Part shown: piece after piece, positions 49,434-58,818 of the stretch
Layout of the letters: the number at the start of each line of letters is the position of its first letter
Numbering within the stretch: position 1 is the first letter of the stretch
NCBI GenBank assembly: GCA_002397315.1
Contig: DHAE01000002.1
Coordinates: 107,672 to 171,671 of the forward strand
DNA length: 64,000 nucleotides
Direction: 5' to 3'
Source of the DNA: Comamonadaceae bacterium UBA4962
GTDB taxonomy: Bacteria > Pseudomonadota > Gammaproteobacteria > Burkholderiales > Burkholderiaceae_C
Notes under the pieces: generated by a model
What the model was told of the DNA's origin: nothing
Databases searched by the model: none
What the model saw: the letters and a program-made list of their open reading frames with translations, nothing else
Translations under genes and position numbers: made by a program

Positions 49434-52400
49434 TCAGCGCGGCTGCAGGTGCTCCTGGATGAGCCGCTGCAGCTCGCGCACGTCGAGCGGCTTGACCATG
49501 TAGGCGTCGAAGCCCGCGTCGCGCGCCTGCTGGCGGTTGTTTTCCTGGCCCCAGCCGGTGGCGGCCACCAGCAGCAGGCGCGCGCCGAAGGGTTCCGCGC
49601 GCAGGGTGCGCGCCAGCGAGATGCCGTCGATGCCCGGCATGCCGAGGTCGAGCACGGCCACGTCGGGCTCCATTTCGCGCGCCTTCTGCAGGGCCTCGTG
49701 CCCATCCGCGGCGGTGGCGACGGTGCAGTTCTCCAGCAGGTGTGAAATGGACCAGGTGACGTCCACGTTGTCGTCGGCCAGCAGGATGCGCGGCGCGCGG
49801 TCTTGCGCATTGCCGCGCGCCGCAGCGCGCGACTCGCCGGCGCTTCCGGGCTGGGCCGGCAGCGGCAGCTCCACCGTGAAGCGGCTGCCTTGCCCGGGGC
49901 CGGGGCTCTCCCCGCGCACGCTGCCCTGGTGCATTTCCACGATGTTGCGCACGAGCGCGAGACCGATGCCCAGTCCCTGGGTGTGGCGCGCGCCCGCGTC
50001 GGGGCTCTGCGAGAACATGGTGAACATGTCGTCGACGGTGGCCGGGTCCATGCCGATGCCGTTGTCCTCCACGCAGAAAACGATCCGGCCGCCGCCCACT
50101 TCGGCCGACAGGCGGATGCGGCCGCGGTCGGGGGTGTACTTGGCGGCATTGCTGAGCAGGTTCGCGAGCACCTGGGCGATGCGCACCGGATCGGCATCCA
50201 GCAGCACGGTGTCGGCGGGCAGTTCCAGCACGAGTTCGTGCCCCGCGGCCTGCATGGCTCCGTGCGTGGCTTCGAGCGCGGCATCCACGATCTCGGCCAG
50301 GGGTGCCTCGCGCTTTTGCAGCGTCATGCGGCCCAGGCGCAGGCGCGACAGGTCCATCAGGTCGTCGAGCAGCACGGCCATGGCCCGCGCCTGGCGCTGC
50401 ACGATCCCGGCCGCCTGCTCGCGCTCGGCGGCGTCGGCGCCCTCGGTGGTGAGCACGGCCGACGCATTCGCGATCGAGGCCAGCGGATTGCGCAGCTCGT
50501 GCGAGAGCACGGCCAGGAACCGGTCCTTGGTGGCGTCGGCCGCCTGCAGCGCGGCGCGGGCCTGCTCGTTCTCGCGCAACGCCTTGATCAGGTCGGAGCG
50601 GCTCTGTTCGAGCGCCTGCTGGCTCGCGCGCTGGTCGCTCTGGTCGCGCAGGATCTTGACGAAGCCGACCACCGTGTCCGCGCCGTCGTGCATCGGCATG
50701 AGCGCGCCGCTGGCCCAGAAGCGGCTGCCGTCCTTGCGCTGGTGCAGCCGGTCGTCCAGCGCGCCGCCGGTGGCCAGCGCGGTGCGGGTTTCCGACAGCG
50801 GCGCGCCGGCCGCCCGGTCTTCCGGCGTGAAGATAATGTCGGCGAGCTGGCCCATGGCCTCATGCTCGCTGTAGCCCAGGATACGCTCGGCGCCGCTGTT
50901 CCAGGTGGTGATGCGGCGGTCGAGGTCGGTGGAGAAGATCGCGTACTCGACGGCGTTCTCGATCACGAGCCGCAGCCGCTCGGTGCTCTCGCGCAGGGCG
51001 TTCTCCGCACGCTTGCGCTCGCTGATGTCGTTGCACACCACGATCGACGCCGTCGGCCCGCCGCTCGCGTCGGCGAGATAGCTGACGCTGTTGTGCAGCC
51101 AGAGCGAGCTGCCGTCCTTGCGCAGGCAGCGTTTCTCGATGTGGAAGGGCTCGCCGTGCTCGGCGAGGCGACGCATCAGGTGAGCGCTCAGCTGGCGGTC
51201 GGCGGGGTGGATCAGGTCGAGCAGCTGGGTTCCGATCAGTTCGTCGTGCGCGTAGCCCAGCATGTGGCTGTAGTGGCGGTTGACGAAGGTGATGTGGCCT
51301 GCGAGGTCGGTCTGCACCACGCCCACGACGGCCTGGTTCACGATGGCGCTGAAACGGTCCTCCGAGCGGCGCAGCGCCTCCTGTCCCTGCTTGCGTTCGG
51401 AGATGTCCACGAAGGTCAGCACCACGCCCGCGATGCGGTCGTCCAGCGTGCGGTAGGGCAGCATGCGCACGAGGTACCAGTTGCCGTCGCTCGCGCCGAC
51501 TTCGCGTTCCACCAGCGCCAGCCGCTCCAGCACGCGCCGCGCGTCGTCGGCGAGTTCGGGATACTGCAGCTGGGTGCGCAGGTGCGACAGCGGCCGGCCC
51601 ACGTCGGTGCCGATGAGATTGAAGAGCGTGACGGCCGAGGGCGTGAACCGGGTGATGCGCAGGTCGCGGTCGAGGAAGACCGTGGCGATGGCGGTGGCAT
51701 CCATCAGGTTCTGCATGTCGCTGTTCGCATGCCCCAGTTCGTCCACCTTGCTTTTGAGCTCGTGGTTGACGGTGGTCAGCTCTTCGTTGATGGACTGCAG
51801 TTCCTCGCGGTTCGTCTCCAGTTCCTCGGTGGCCGAGCGCAGCTCCTCGTTCATCGCCTGCAGCTCTTCGTTGCTGGCGCGCAGTTCTTCCGTGGAGGCC
51901 TCGTACTGCTCGATGGTGTTGCGCAATTGCGCGTTCAGGAGTTCGAGTTCGCGGTCCAGTTGCTCCGCCGCGGCGTCCGCGGGCATTTCGGGCGGCAGCG
52001 CCGCATGCGACGGCACATCGGGCAGCAGGGGGAACAGGACCAGCGCGCAGCCTGCTCCCAGGCCGGGCGCGGGCCGCACTTCGGGCGACACGCGCAGGGT
52101 ACCGCCCGCAGTCTCCAGCGCCATGGCCGCGAGCAGGGCGGGCTGGCCCGTGCGGCCCGCCCGATAGAGTGCTGCCCGCAGTTCGATGCGCAAGGCCGGG
52201 TGCACGAGGCGCAGCAGGTTGCGCGAGGGCTCCCCGCCGTGGAACGACAGGAAGCGTCCCGCCGAGGGCGACATGTGCAGGATCTCCTGCTCTGCGTCGA
52301 CGAGGATCGAAGGCGGCGCCAGCTGTTCCAGCAGGCGCAGGTGCACCTCGCCCCACGACAGCGGTTTTTCGCCCGCGGTGGCAAAGAACGGCCGGGCGGT

Positions 52401-54026
52401 GTCCGCCACGAACTGCGCCGGGGGCGCGGAATGCACGGCCGGCCCCTGGTGGGCGGCGAACGGCAGGGTCTGGGTGGCGGGACCCCCGGTCCGGGCGGGC
52501 AGCAGCAGGCCACTGCGCGGGGTGGTCTGGTGGCTGTAGATGCGGTGCTGTTCGTCGATCACGGCGAAGCGCGAGTCGGCATCGTCCACCGATTCGGCAG
52601 ATCCCAGGAACAGGGTCTTGCCCGGCAGCAGGGCGAAGTGGAAGGTGTCGAGCACGCGGTGCTGGGCGTCGCGGTTCAGGTAGATGAGCAGGTTGCGGCA
52701 GGAGACCAGATCGAGCCGCGAGAACGGTGAATCCTTGAGCAGGTCGTGCACCGCGAACAGCACGCTCTCGCGCAGTTCGCGCCGCACCCGGTAGCCGCCG
52801 CGCTCGCGCACGAAGAAGCGCCGCAGCCGCTCGGCAGAGACGTCGCTCTCGATCGCGGCCGGATAGAAGCCGTCGCGGGCGGTGCGGATGGCGGCGTCGT
52901 CGAGGTCGGTGGCGAAGATCTGCAGCATGGGCGCCGTGTCGAGCGTGCGGGCGTGCTCGGTGAGCATCATGGCGATCGAATACGCCTCCTCGCCCGTCGC
53001 GCAGCCGGCCACCCACACGCGCAGCGTGTCCGCGCCGCTCTTGCCCTGGAAGAGCGCTTGCAGGTGGGCGTCCAGCGCCTCGAAATAGCCCGGATCGCGG
53101 AAGAAGTTGGTGACGCTGATGAGCAGGTCCTGCAGCAGTGCCCCGGCCTCTCCGGGGCGCGTGCGCAGGCAGTCCAGGTAGCCGGCCATCGTGGGGATGC
53201 CGTTGACCTGCATGCGGCGCCCGATGCGGCGCACGACGGTGGCGCGCTTGTAGTCGCCGAAATCGCGGCCCGTGCGGTGGCGCAGCAGGGCCAGCACTTC
53301 GCGCAGCGCCCGTTCGTCGGACGGCTCGCTTCCGGTGGCGGTCGGCGACGGGGCACGGGCGGCCGGCAGGTGCATCCGGGGCGCCATGCGGTGGTATTCG
53401 ATCACGCGCTCGGCCATCTGGCCCACGGGGAGCACCCAGTCGACCATGCCCGTGGCGATGGCCGAGGACGGCATGCCGGCCACTTGCGACTCTTCCGGGT
53501 TCTGCGCGATGGTCAGGCCGCCGCGTTCCTTGATGCGCTTGATGCCGATCGCGCCGTCCCCATCCGCGCCGGAGAGCACGATGGCGGTCGCCCGCGGGCC
53601 GTGCGCGTCGGCCAGCGTGCGGAACAGCAGGTCCACGGCGATGTGGCGCTGGCGGTCGGGCGGTAGCGGCGCGAGCACGAGCGATCCGTCGCGGACTTCG
53701 AGCACCTTGCCCGGCGGCACCACGTACACGGTATCGGGCTCCATCGCCACCGTCCCGGTCACTTTCAGCACGCGCAGTGCCGTGACGCGCTGGATCAGTT
53801 CCGCGAGCACGCTCTCGTGTTCCCGCGACAGATGCAGCACCACCACGAAGGCCAGACCGGGCTGGGGCGGCACGGCCGCGAAGAATTCCCGCAGCGCCTG
53901 GACCGCGCCGGCAGAGCCGCCGAGACCGACCACGGACAGGGCGGTGCCGTCCTCCGGGGAGGCCGAGGGAGCTTGCGCGGCTGCGGCCGTGGCGTCCTCG
54001 GTATCGCCCGGGATGATCTCGTCCAT
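49434..54026 (-). CDS. CheB-CheR-PAS hybrid histidine kinase with receiver (1530 aa)
   Basis: A single-chain signalling protein. Residues ~30-215: CheB methylesterase with its triad (Ser38 in GGSAG, His65, Asp157 in SGADGDGAIG) but no receiver in front. ~235-500: CheR methyltransferase with the SAM-binding loop GCATGEEAYSIAM and helices NFFRDPGYFEAL. ~650-750: long coiled coil (EELRASNEELQAMNEELRSA). Then three PAS-type domains, a HisKA helix (LSHELRNPLAS, His1176), an HATPase domain (SNAAKYTPDRG; GIGMDPATV) and a receiver with phospho-acceptor Asp1460 (VAVLDLGMPG). The start is ATG 54026 with AAGGA; a GTG 8 codons earlier is less likely. It could link methylation chemistry to a phosphorelay. 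Confidence 0.93.
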   Translation of the reverse strand: MDEIIPGDTEDATAAAAQAPSASPEDGTALSVVGLGGSAGAVQALREFFAAVPPQPGLAFVVVLHLSREHESVLAELIQRVTALRVLKVTGTVAMEPDTVYVVPPGKVLEVRDGSLVLAPLPPDRQRHIAVDLLFRTLADAHGPRATAIVLSGADGDGAIGIKRIKERGGLTIAQNPEESQVAGMPSSAIATGMVDWVLPVGQMAERVIEYHRMAPRMHLPAARAPSPTATGSEPSDERALREVLALLRHRTGRDFGDYKRATVVRRIGRRMQVNGIPTMAGYLDCLRTRPGEAGALLQDLLISVTNFFRDPGYFEALDAHLQALFQGKSGADTLRVWVAGCATGEEAYSIAMMLTEHARTLDTAPMLQIFATDLDDAAIRTARDGFYPAAIESDVSAERLRRFFVRERGGYRVRRELRESVLFAVHDLLKDSPFSRLDLVSCRNLLIYLNRDAQHRVLDTFHFALLPGKTLFLGSAESVDDADSRFAVIDEQHRIYSHQTTPRSGLLLPARTGGPATQTLPFAAHQGPAVHSAPPAQFVADTARPFFATAGEKPLSWGEVHLRLLEQLAPPSILVDAEQEILHMSPSAGRFLSFHGGEPSRNLLRLVHPALRIELRAALYRAGRTGQPALLAAMALETAGGTLRVSPEVRPAPGLGAGCALVLFPLLPDVPSHAALPPEMPADAAAEQLDRELELLNAQLRNTIEQYEASTEELRASNEELQAMNEELRSATEELETNREELQSINEELTTVNHELKSKVDELGHANSDMQNLMDATAIATVFLDRDLRITRFTPSAVTLFNLIGTDVGRPLSHLRTQLQYPELADDARRVLERLALVEREVGASDGNWYLVRMLPYRTLDDRIAGVVLTFVDISERKQGQEALRRSEDRFSAIVNQAVVGVVQTDLAGHITFVNRHYSHMLGYAHDELIGTQLLDLIHPADRQLSAHLMRRLAEHGEPFHIEKRCLRKDGSSLWLHNSVSYLADASGGPTASIVVCNDISERKRAENALRESTERLRLVIENAVEYAIFSTDLDRRITTWNSGAERILGYSEHEAMGQLADIIFTPEDRAAGAPLSETRTALATGGALDDRLHQRKDGSRFWASGALMPMHDGADTVVGFVKILRDQSDQRASQQALEQSRSDLIKALRENEQARAALQAADATKDRFLAVLSHELRNPLASIANASAVLTTEGADAAEREQAAGIVQRQARAMAVLLDDLMDLSRLRLGRMTLQKREAPLAEIVDAALEATHGAMQAAGHELVLELPADTVLLDADPVRIAQVLANLLSNAAKYTPDRGRIRLSAEVGGGRIVFCVEDNGIGMDPATVDDMFTMFSQSPDAGARHTQGLGIGLALVRNIVEMHQGSVRGESPGPGQGSRFTVELPLPAQPGSAGESRAAARGNAQDRAPRILLADDNVDVTWSISHLLENCTVATAADGHEALQKAREMEPDVAVLDLGMPGIDGISLARTLRAEPFGARLLLVAATGWGQENNRQQARDAGFDAYMVKPLDVRELQRLIQEHLQPR

Positions 54027-54259
54027 CTCTTGTCCTTGTGGGGTGTGCACTCGCGGCGCGTGGAAACCGGTTGGGGCGACGATGCTAGCTCATCGGACCC
54101 TGTCGCAACGCCAAAACATCCGCAAGGTCTGCACCCTGCTCGGCCGTGGGACGGAATTTCCGTACCTTGGGAAATTTTTACGGAGGTTCTGACAACGCAG
54201 CGTAGGCGCAGCACGGAAAACGCCCAGGGGCCGGGAACGCCGTTTGCCTGCCTGCAGGC

Positions 54260-54862
54260 ATGGACATCCAACCTACGACCAGTTCGCGGAGTGCGCCTGC
54301 GGGCGTGCCCGCATCCGTTCCCGCGGCCCGCGAGCCCGTGCGGTACCGAGAGCACGCGGGGCGCAGGGTGGGCATCATGGTGTGGGCGAGCGGCGACGGC
54401 TGGCGCGGCGCATGGTCCGTGGGCAACGGCGCGTGGTACGCCGCCCGCGGGCGCTGGGCCAGCGAAGAGCTCGCGGCGGAGAAGACGTTCGCGGTGGCGC
54501 GGTCTTCGCTGGGACAGGACGGCCTGCGGCGCCGGCGTTCGTCCGCAGCCCCCGCCCACCGTCCCTCGCCGACGTGCGGAACCATGGCCGCGGCGGCGTC
54601 TCTGGAGGCGGACCGCGCACCCGCACTGCGGGCGGCTTCGGAACAGTGGAGCGAGCTGCGCAGGGACTGGCAGACGGCCGAGATGCGCCTGGCGCGGCGG
54701 CAGTCGGCCATCTGCCTCGGAGAGGGCGCCGCACCGGACGGCGAAGCATCCCAGAGCCTGCGAGACCTCGAGCGCGAAGCGGAGAGCGCACGCCAGCGCA
54801 TGGACGACTACCTCAACGTCGTGCTGCGCATGCTGCGGCCGCCGGCCGGCAACGGTTCCTGA
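54260..54862 (+). CDS. Hypothetical protein (200 aa)
   Basis: ATG 54260 follows a 233-base gap from the divergent kinase gene; no strong ribosome site is visible. The first part contains VGIMVWASGDGWRGAWSVGN and GAWYAARGRWASEELAAEKT, a Trp/Gly-rich beta-like segment. The middle (LRRRRSSAAPAHRPSPT) is basic and disordered. The end is a long charged helix (LRDLEREAESARQRMDDYLN). I do not recognise it. Codon use supports coding, but the start is uncertain and the gene could be shorter. It is convergent with the S4-domain gene (10 bases between stops). Confidence 0.6.
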   Translation: MDIQPTTSSRSAPAGVPASVPAAREPVRYREHAGRRVGIMVWASGDGWRGAWSVGNGAWYAARGRWASEELAAEKTFAVARSSLGQDGLRRRRSSAAPAHRPSPTCGTMAAAASLEADRAPALRAASEQWSELRRDWQTAEMRLARRQSAICLGEGAAPDGEASQSLRDLEREAESARQRMDDYLNVVLRMLRPPAGNGS

Positions 54863-54872
54863 TTTCTTCCCT

Positions 54873-55292
54873 TTATTCGTCGAGCGAGGCGCTCCAGCGG
54901 CTACCCCAGTTCCGGGCCTGGTCGATCTCCCGGCGGTCGCGCTTGGTGGGCCGGCCGTCGTGCAGGCTCGAGGCGGGCTCCGGCGCCAGGCGCCGCATCT
55001 CCGCGGCCTGCTCGCGCGACGCGATGCTTTCGGGCGTTTCCTCGTAGAGCTGCTGTGCGACCACGGCAGGCCCGCGCATGCCGCTCAGGCCCCGCACGAG
55101 CACCGTGCGCGGCACCACGCCCTGGCGCAGCGCCACGGTATCCCCGGGACGCAGTTCGCGCGAGGCCTTGGCGGCCTGGCCGTTCACCATGACGCGGCCT
55201 TTGCCGATTTCTTCCACCGCCAGGGCGCGCGTCTTGTAGAAACGCGCACACCACAGCCACTTGTCCAGGCGCATCGATTCGGGAGGGGTCAT
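54873..55292 (-). CDS. hslR: S4-domain RNA-binding protein, Hsp15-like (139 aa)
   Basis: Begins (M)TPPESMRLDKWLWCARFYKT. RLDKWLWCARFYKTRALAVE, then KGRVMVNGQAAKASRELRPG and DTVALRQG, form the S4 domain typical of Hsp15 (HslR), which binds stalled 50S subunits carrying nascent chains during heat stress. The C-terminal segment (GRPTKRDRREIDQARNWG) is the standard Hsp15 tail. Length is normal. The start could be ATG 55292 or the internal ATG six codons later; neither has a clear ribosome site. Confidence 0.9.
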   Translation of the reverse strand: MTPPESMRLDKWLWCARFYKTRALAVEEIGKGRVMVNGQAAKASRELRPGDTVALRQGVVPRTVLVRGLSGMRGPAVVAQQLYEETPESIASREQAAEMRRLAPEPASSLHDGRPTKRDRREIDQARNWGSRWSASLDE

Positions 55293-55383
55293 GCGCCGAT
55301 TGTCCGCGAGGCGGCAGGTGCTCCGGTGTCGGCCACGGCGAGCGCTGCGTGCGGCGATCGTCCGACGCGCCGTCCTCCGGTGC

Positions 55384-56868
55384 TCAATCGCCGGCCTGCC
55401 GCCGGTCCGCGTGCTCCAGTCCCTCGGCCGCCAGCGGCAGCCGCACCACCGCATCGAGTCCCGCGACGCGGCTGCCCTCCATGCGGTTGGACAGCTCGAT
55501 CTGCCCGCCCAGGGCCTGCACGATCTCCCGGCAGATGGCCAGCCCCAGGCCCGAACCGGTGCGCACGTCGCCCGCGGAGAAGGGTTGGAACAGCCGGCGC
55601 GCAAGCTCGTCGTCGATGCCCGGGCCGCTGTCGGAGAACGTCAGCGCCGCGTGCCGCCCGTCCGTCACCAGGTCCACCGCCAGCATCCCCGAAACGGGGG
55701 TGTGGCGGATCGCGTTGTGCAGCAGGTTGCGGGTGAGTTCGCGCAGCATCCACTCGTGGGCCTGCACCGGCGCGGGATCGGTGTGGATGCCGAAGTCGAT
55801 GTCGCGCTGGGCGATGAGGGGCGACAGGTCGAGCGCGATCGCGCGCAGTTCTTCGTCCAGCCGCGTCACGGGCGGGGCGCTCTGCTGGCGCAGTTGCTCC
55901 ACCTTGGCGAGCGCCAGCATCTGGTTGGCCAACTGCGTCGCGCGGTCGACCGTGTCGCTGATCTCGTGCAGCGCCTGCTGGGGCGGAACGTCGCCGCGCA
56001 GCGCCGACTGCACCTGCACCTTCAGCACCGCCAGCGGCGTGCGCAACTGGTGCGAGGCATCGCGCACGAAGCGCTTCTGGTGCGCCAGCAGGTGCGCGAG
56101 GCGGCCCATGACGTGGTTCATGGCATCCACCAGCGGCTGCAGTTCGCGCGGGATGCCGGGGGCCGCGATCGGTCGCAGGTCCTCTTCCGGGCGGGTCTGC
56201 AACTGCTCGCTGAGTTGGCGCACGGGCTGCACCGCCCGCTGCACCACGAGTCCCACGATGAGCGCGACGACCAGGGCGAGCAGCGCCTGCCGCGCCAGCG
56301 TGGCCTGCAGGATCTGCAGCGCCAGCGTGCGGCGCAGTTCCAGCGTCTCGGCGACCTGGATCACCGCCATGCCGCGTCCGGTCGGGCTGGCGACGGGCTG
56401 CAGCAGCACCGCCACGCGCACCGGCTGGCCCCGGAATTCGTCGTCGTAGAAATCGACGAGCGCTGCATAGGGCGGCCGGGCGGGAATGCGCCCGTGCCAC
56501 GCGGGCAGCTCAGCGAAGCCCGACACCAGCTCGCCGCTCAACGTGGAGACGCGGTAGAAAATGCGGCTCTGGTTGTCGGCCTCGAAGGCTTCGAGCGCCG
56601 AGTAGGGCACGGTGGCGCGCAGCCGGGCGTCGTCGTCGTAGCCGGACACGTCGATCTGCTCGCTGATCGTCTTGGCCGACGCCAGCAGGGTGCGGTCGTA
56701 GGCCGTATGCAGCGCGGAGAGCGTCTGCCGGTACAGGCTGGCGGTGTTGTAGGCGATGAACAGCGCCACCGGCACGAGGATGCCGAGCAGCAGGCGGCGG
56801 CGCAGCGACCGGGCAGGGTCCGCACGGCGCCGGCTCATGCGGACGGGCTCCGGGGCGCGGTCATGCAT
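55384..56868 (-). CDS. tctE: TctE-type sensor histidine kinase (494 aa)
   Basis: Sensor for tricarboxylates, paired with TctD. Membrane helix 1 lies near residues 25-43 (LLLGILVPVALFIAYNTASL) and helix 2 near residues 190-210 (ALLALVVALIVGLVVQRAVQ), enclosing a ~145-residue periplasmic 2CSK_N-type domain. HAMP-like linker, then H-box (DASHQLRTPLAVLKVQVQSA), N-box (RNLLHNAIRHTP), G1 (FSDSGPGIDD) and G2 (GSGLGLAI). All kinase motifs are intact. It starts at ATG 56868, overlapping the tctD stop by 8 bases, so the two are co-translated. Acts on the divergent tctCBA operon. Confidence 0.92.
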   Translation of the reverse strand: MHDRAPEPVRMSRRRADPARSLRRRLLLGILVPVALFIAYNTASLYRQTLSALHTAYDRTLLASAKTISEQIDVSGYDDDARLRATVPYSALEAFEADNQSRIFYRVSTLSGELVSGFAELPAWHGRIPARPPYAALVDFYDDEFRGQPVRVAVLLQPVASPTGRGMAVIQVAETLELRRTLALQILQATLARQALLALVVALIVGLVVQRAVQPVRQLSEQLQTRPEEDLRPIAAPGIPRELQPLVDAMNHVMGRLAHLLAHQKRFVRDASHQLRTPLAVLKVQVQSALRGDVPPQQALHEISDTVDRATQLANQMLALAKVEQLRQQSAPPVTRLDEELRAIALDLSPLIAQRDIDFGIHTDPAPVQAHEWMLRELTRNLLHNAIRHTPVSGMLAVDLVTDGRHAALTFSDSGPGIDDELARRLFQPFSAGDVRTGSGLGLAICREIVQALGGQIELSNRMEGSRVAGLDAVVRLPLAAEGLEHADRRQAGD

Positions 56869-57547
56869 CCGCCTTGAGCAGGTAGCCCAGGCCGCGCAGC
56901 GTCATGAGCGTGAGCCCCGTGCCCGCGAGTTTTTTCCGCAGCCGGTAGACCACCACTTCGATGGCTTCGTACTGCACGTCGAGCTGCCCCGGGAACACCA
57001 GTTCATAGAGCCGCTCCTTGGCCACCGCGTGGCCTGGCTGCGCGAGCAGGGCGTGCATGAGCGCCAGCTCGCGCGGCGTGAATTCCATGACTTCGCCATG
57101 CAGGTAGATGGCGCCGCTCTCCTTTTCGTAGCGGATCGCACCGAGGGTGACGCTGGAGGGGGCCTGCGGCCGCGCATCGGGCAGATCGCCCAGCCGGCGC
57201 ACCAGCGCGCGCAGGCGCGCCTCCAGCTCGTCGAGATCGAAGGGCTTGGGCAGGTAGTCGTCGGCGCCGGCATTCAGCCCGAGCACCCGATCGCCGACGG
57301 TGCCGCGGGCGGTGAGCAGCAGCACCGGCGTGCGCAGGCCCTTGGCGCGCGCCTGCTGCAGCACCTGCAGGCCGTCCAGGCCCGGCAGCGTGAGATCGAG
57401 CACCACGGCGTCGGGAGGGCGCGAAACCCATTGCGCGAGCGCCGCGCGGCCGTCGCCGAGCGCGGTCACGTCCATGCCGCGGCGCGCCAGGGAGCGCTGC
57501 AGCGTGGCCTGCATGGCGGGGTCGTCTTCCACGAGAAGCAGTTGCAT
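56861..57547 (-). CDS. tctD: TctD-type response regulator (228 aa)
   Basis: OmpR-family regulator. Start is ATG 57547 (MQLLLVEDDPAMQATLQRSL). The receiver has acidic pair EDD, phospho-acceptor Asp in DAVVLDLTLPGLDG, Thr in LLLTARG and Lys in DYLPKPF. A short linker leads to the winged helix (EVMEFTPRELALMHALLAQP, then YEAIEVVVYRLRKKLAGTG and LRGLGYLL). Every key residue is present. It is divergent from tctC (131 bases between starts), so its binding site probably lies there, activating tricarboxylate uptake. Confidence 0.93.
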   Translation of the reverse strand: MQLLLVEDDPAMQATLQRSLARRGMDVTALGDGRAALAQWVSRPPDAVVLDLTLPGLDGLQVLQQARAKGLRTPVLLLTARGTVGDRVLGLNAGADDYLPKPFDLDELEARLRALVRRLGDLPDARPQAPSSVTLGAIRYEKESGAIYLHGEVMEFTPRELALMHALLAQPGHAVAKERLYELVFPGQLDVQYEAIEVVVYRLRKKLAGTGLTLMTLRGLGYLLKADA

Positions 57548-57677
57548 GGGGCGGGACCATAGCACCGGGCGCGGCGGCTGCACCCATGGGTGTTTTCCCT
57601 GAGTCGGCGGACAGCCGTTTGACAGGATACGGGCGCATCATCGGCCCCGTTCGTCATATCTCAAGGAGGCAACCAGC

Positions 57678-58637
57678 ATGCGTCGCGATACCTTCCTCAA
57701 ATCTTTGGCCGCCCTCGCGGCCGCCGGAGCGCTGCCGCTGTCGGCCCGTGCCGCGGCGGCCATCAAGATGCTGCTGCCTGCCAACCCCGGCGGCGGCTGG
57801 GACACCACCGGCCGCGCGCTCGGCAAGGCGCTGCAGGACGCAGGCGTGGCCTCGTCCGTCACCTACGACAACAAGGGCGGCGCGGCCGGCGCCATCGGCC
57901 TGGCGCAGTTCGTCAATTCCGCCAAGGGCGACCCGAACTCGCTGATGGTGATGGGCTCGGTCATGGTGGGCGGCATCATCACCGGCAAGCCGCCCGTGAA
58001 CCTGTCGCAGGCCACCCCGATCGCGCGCCTCACGAGCGAATACAACGTGTTCGTGCTGCCCGCCAACTCGCCGTTCAAGTCGATGGCCGAGGTCATCGCC
58101 CAGCTCAAGAAAGACCCGGGCAGTGTGAAGTGGGGCGGCGGCTCCCGCGGCTCCACCGAGCACATCGCGGCCGCGATGATCGCGCGCGAAGTGGGCGTGG
58201 ACCCTTCCAAGATCAACTACGTGGCGTTCCGTGGGGGCGGCGAGGCGATCGCGGCCATCCTGGGCGGGAACGTGACCATCGGCGGCGGCGGCTACAGCGA
58301 GATGGCCGAATACATCAACACCAAGAAGATGGTGCCGGTGGCCGTCACTTCGGGCCAGCGCCTGAAGGGCTCCAGCGTGCCCACGCTCAAGGAGCAGGGC
58401 GTCAACGTCGAGATCGGCAACTGGCGCGGCGTGTATGCGCCTCCGGGCATCACCGCGCAGCAGCGCAAGGCGCTGATCGACATGGTGGCCCAGGCCACCA
58501 AGAGCAAGAGCTGGGCCGAATCCATCGAGAAGAACGACTGGACGCCGGCCTGGATGGCGGGCGACGAGTTTGGCGCCTTCGTGGATGCCGAGTTCGCCAG
58601 CATGCGCGCCACCATGGTCAAGGCCGGCATGGTCTGA
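57678..58637 (+). CDS. tctC: TctC-type tricarboxylate-binding protein (319 aa)
   Basis: Periplasmic substrate-binding protein of the tripartite tricarboxylate transporter (Bug family). The signal peptide MRRDTFLKSLAALAAAGALP has a twin-arginine-like start (RRDTFLK) and ends near SARA. The binding-site segments look standard: KMLLPANPGGGWDTTGRALG, NKGGAAGAIGLAQFV, and GVYAPPGITAQQRKALIDMV. Length is normal. ATG 57678 has AAGGAGG. It is first in the tctC-tctB-tctA operon. A TTGACA at 57619-57624 could be a -35, but no good -10 follows at 16-18 bases. Confidence 0.93.
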   Translation: MRRDTFLKSLAALAAAGALPLSARAAAAIKMLLPANPGGGWDTTGRALGKALQDAGVASSVTYDNKGGAAGAIGLAQFVNSAKGDPNSLMVMGSVMVGGIITGKPPVNLSQATPIARLTSEYNVFVLPANSPFKSMAEVIAQLKKDPGSVKWGGGSRGSTEHIAAAMIAREVGVDPSKINYVAFRGGGEAIAAILGGNVTIGGGGYSEMAEYINTKKMVPVAVTSGQRLKGSSVPTLKEQGVNVEIGNWRGVYAPPGITAQQRKALIDMVAQATKSKSWAESIEKNDWTPAWMAGDEFGAFVDAEFASMRATMVKAGMV

Positions 58638-58646
58638 CCCCCACCG

Positions 58647-58710
58647 CGGGCCCGGTGCCCGCGGACCGTTTCCACTTGCGGGCCCGGTGCCCGCGGACCC
58701 GTTTCCATTC
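58647..58710 (+). repeat. Two tandem 32-bp repeats with hairpins between tctC and tctB
   Basis: Two copies of a 32-bp unit. Each starts GCGGGCCCGGTGCCCGC (a hairpin GCGGGC-CCGGT-GCCCGC) and ends with GTTTCCA. They differ by one inserted C and one substitution. They begin 10 bases after the tctC stop. Such hairpins often stabilise the mRNA of the binding protein relative to the membrane subunits. Confidence 0.75.
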
Positions 58711-58818
58711 CCCCCGCAGCGCCTGTGCGCGGCAGGGCCCTGAGCAGGCCCCGCCGCGCGGCAGGCCGGCGCGCGCCCGTGCCCCGCGCGGAGGGCCATT
58801 TCCGAGGACACATCCATC

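Noticed and set aside
57619..57650. Sigma-70 promoter for tctC based on TTGACA
   Set aside because: The -35 is perfect, but no -10-like hexamer lies 16-18 bases downstream; it may be chance or depend on TctD activation.
58647..58710. CRISPR-like repeat
   Set aside because: Only two adjacent units without spacers, each an internal hairpin, and no cas genes; better read as tandem intergenic hairpins.
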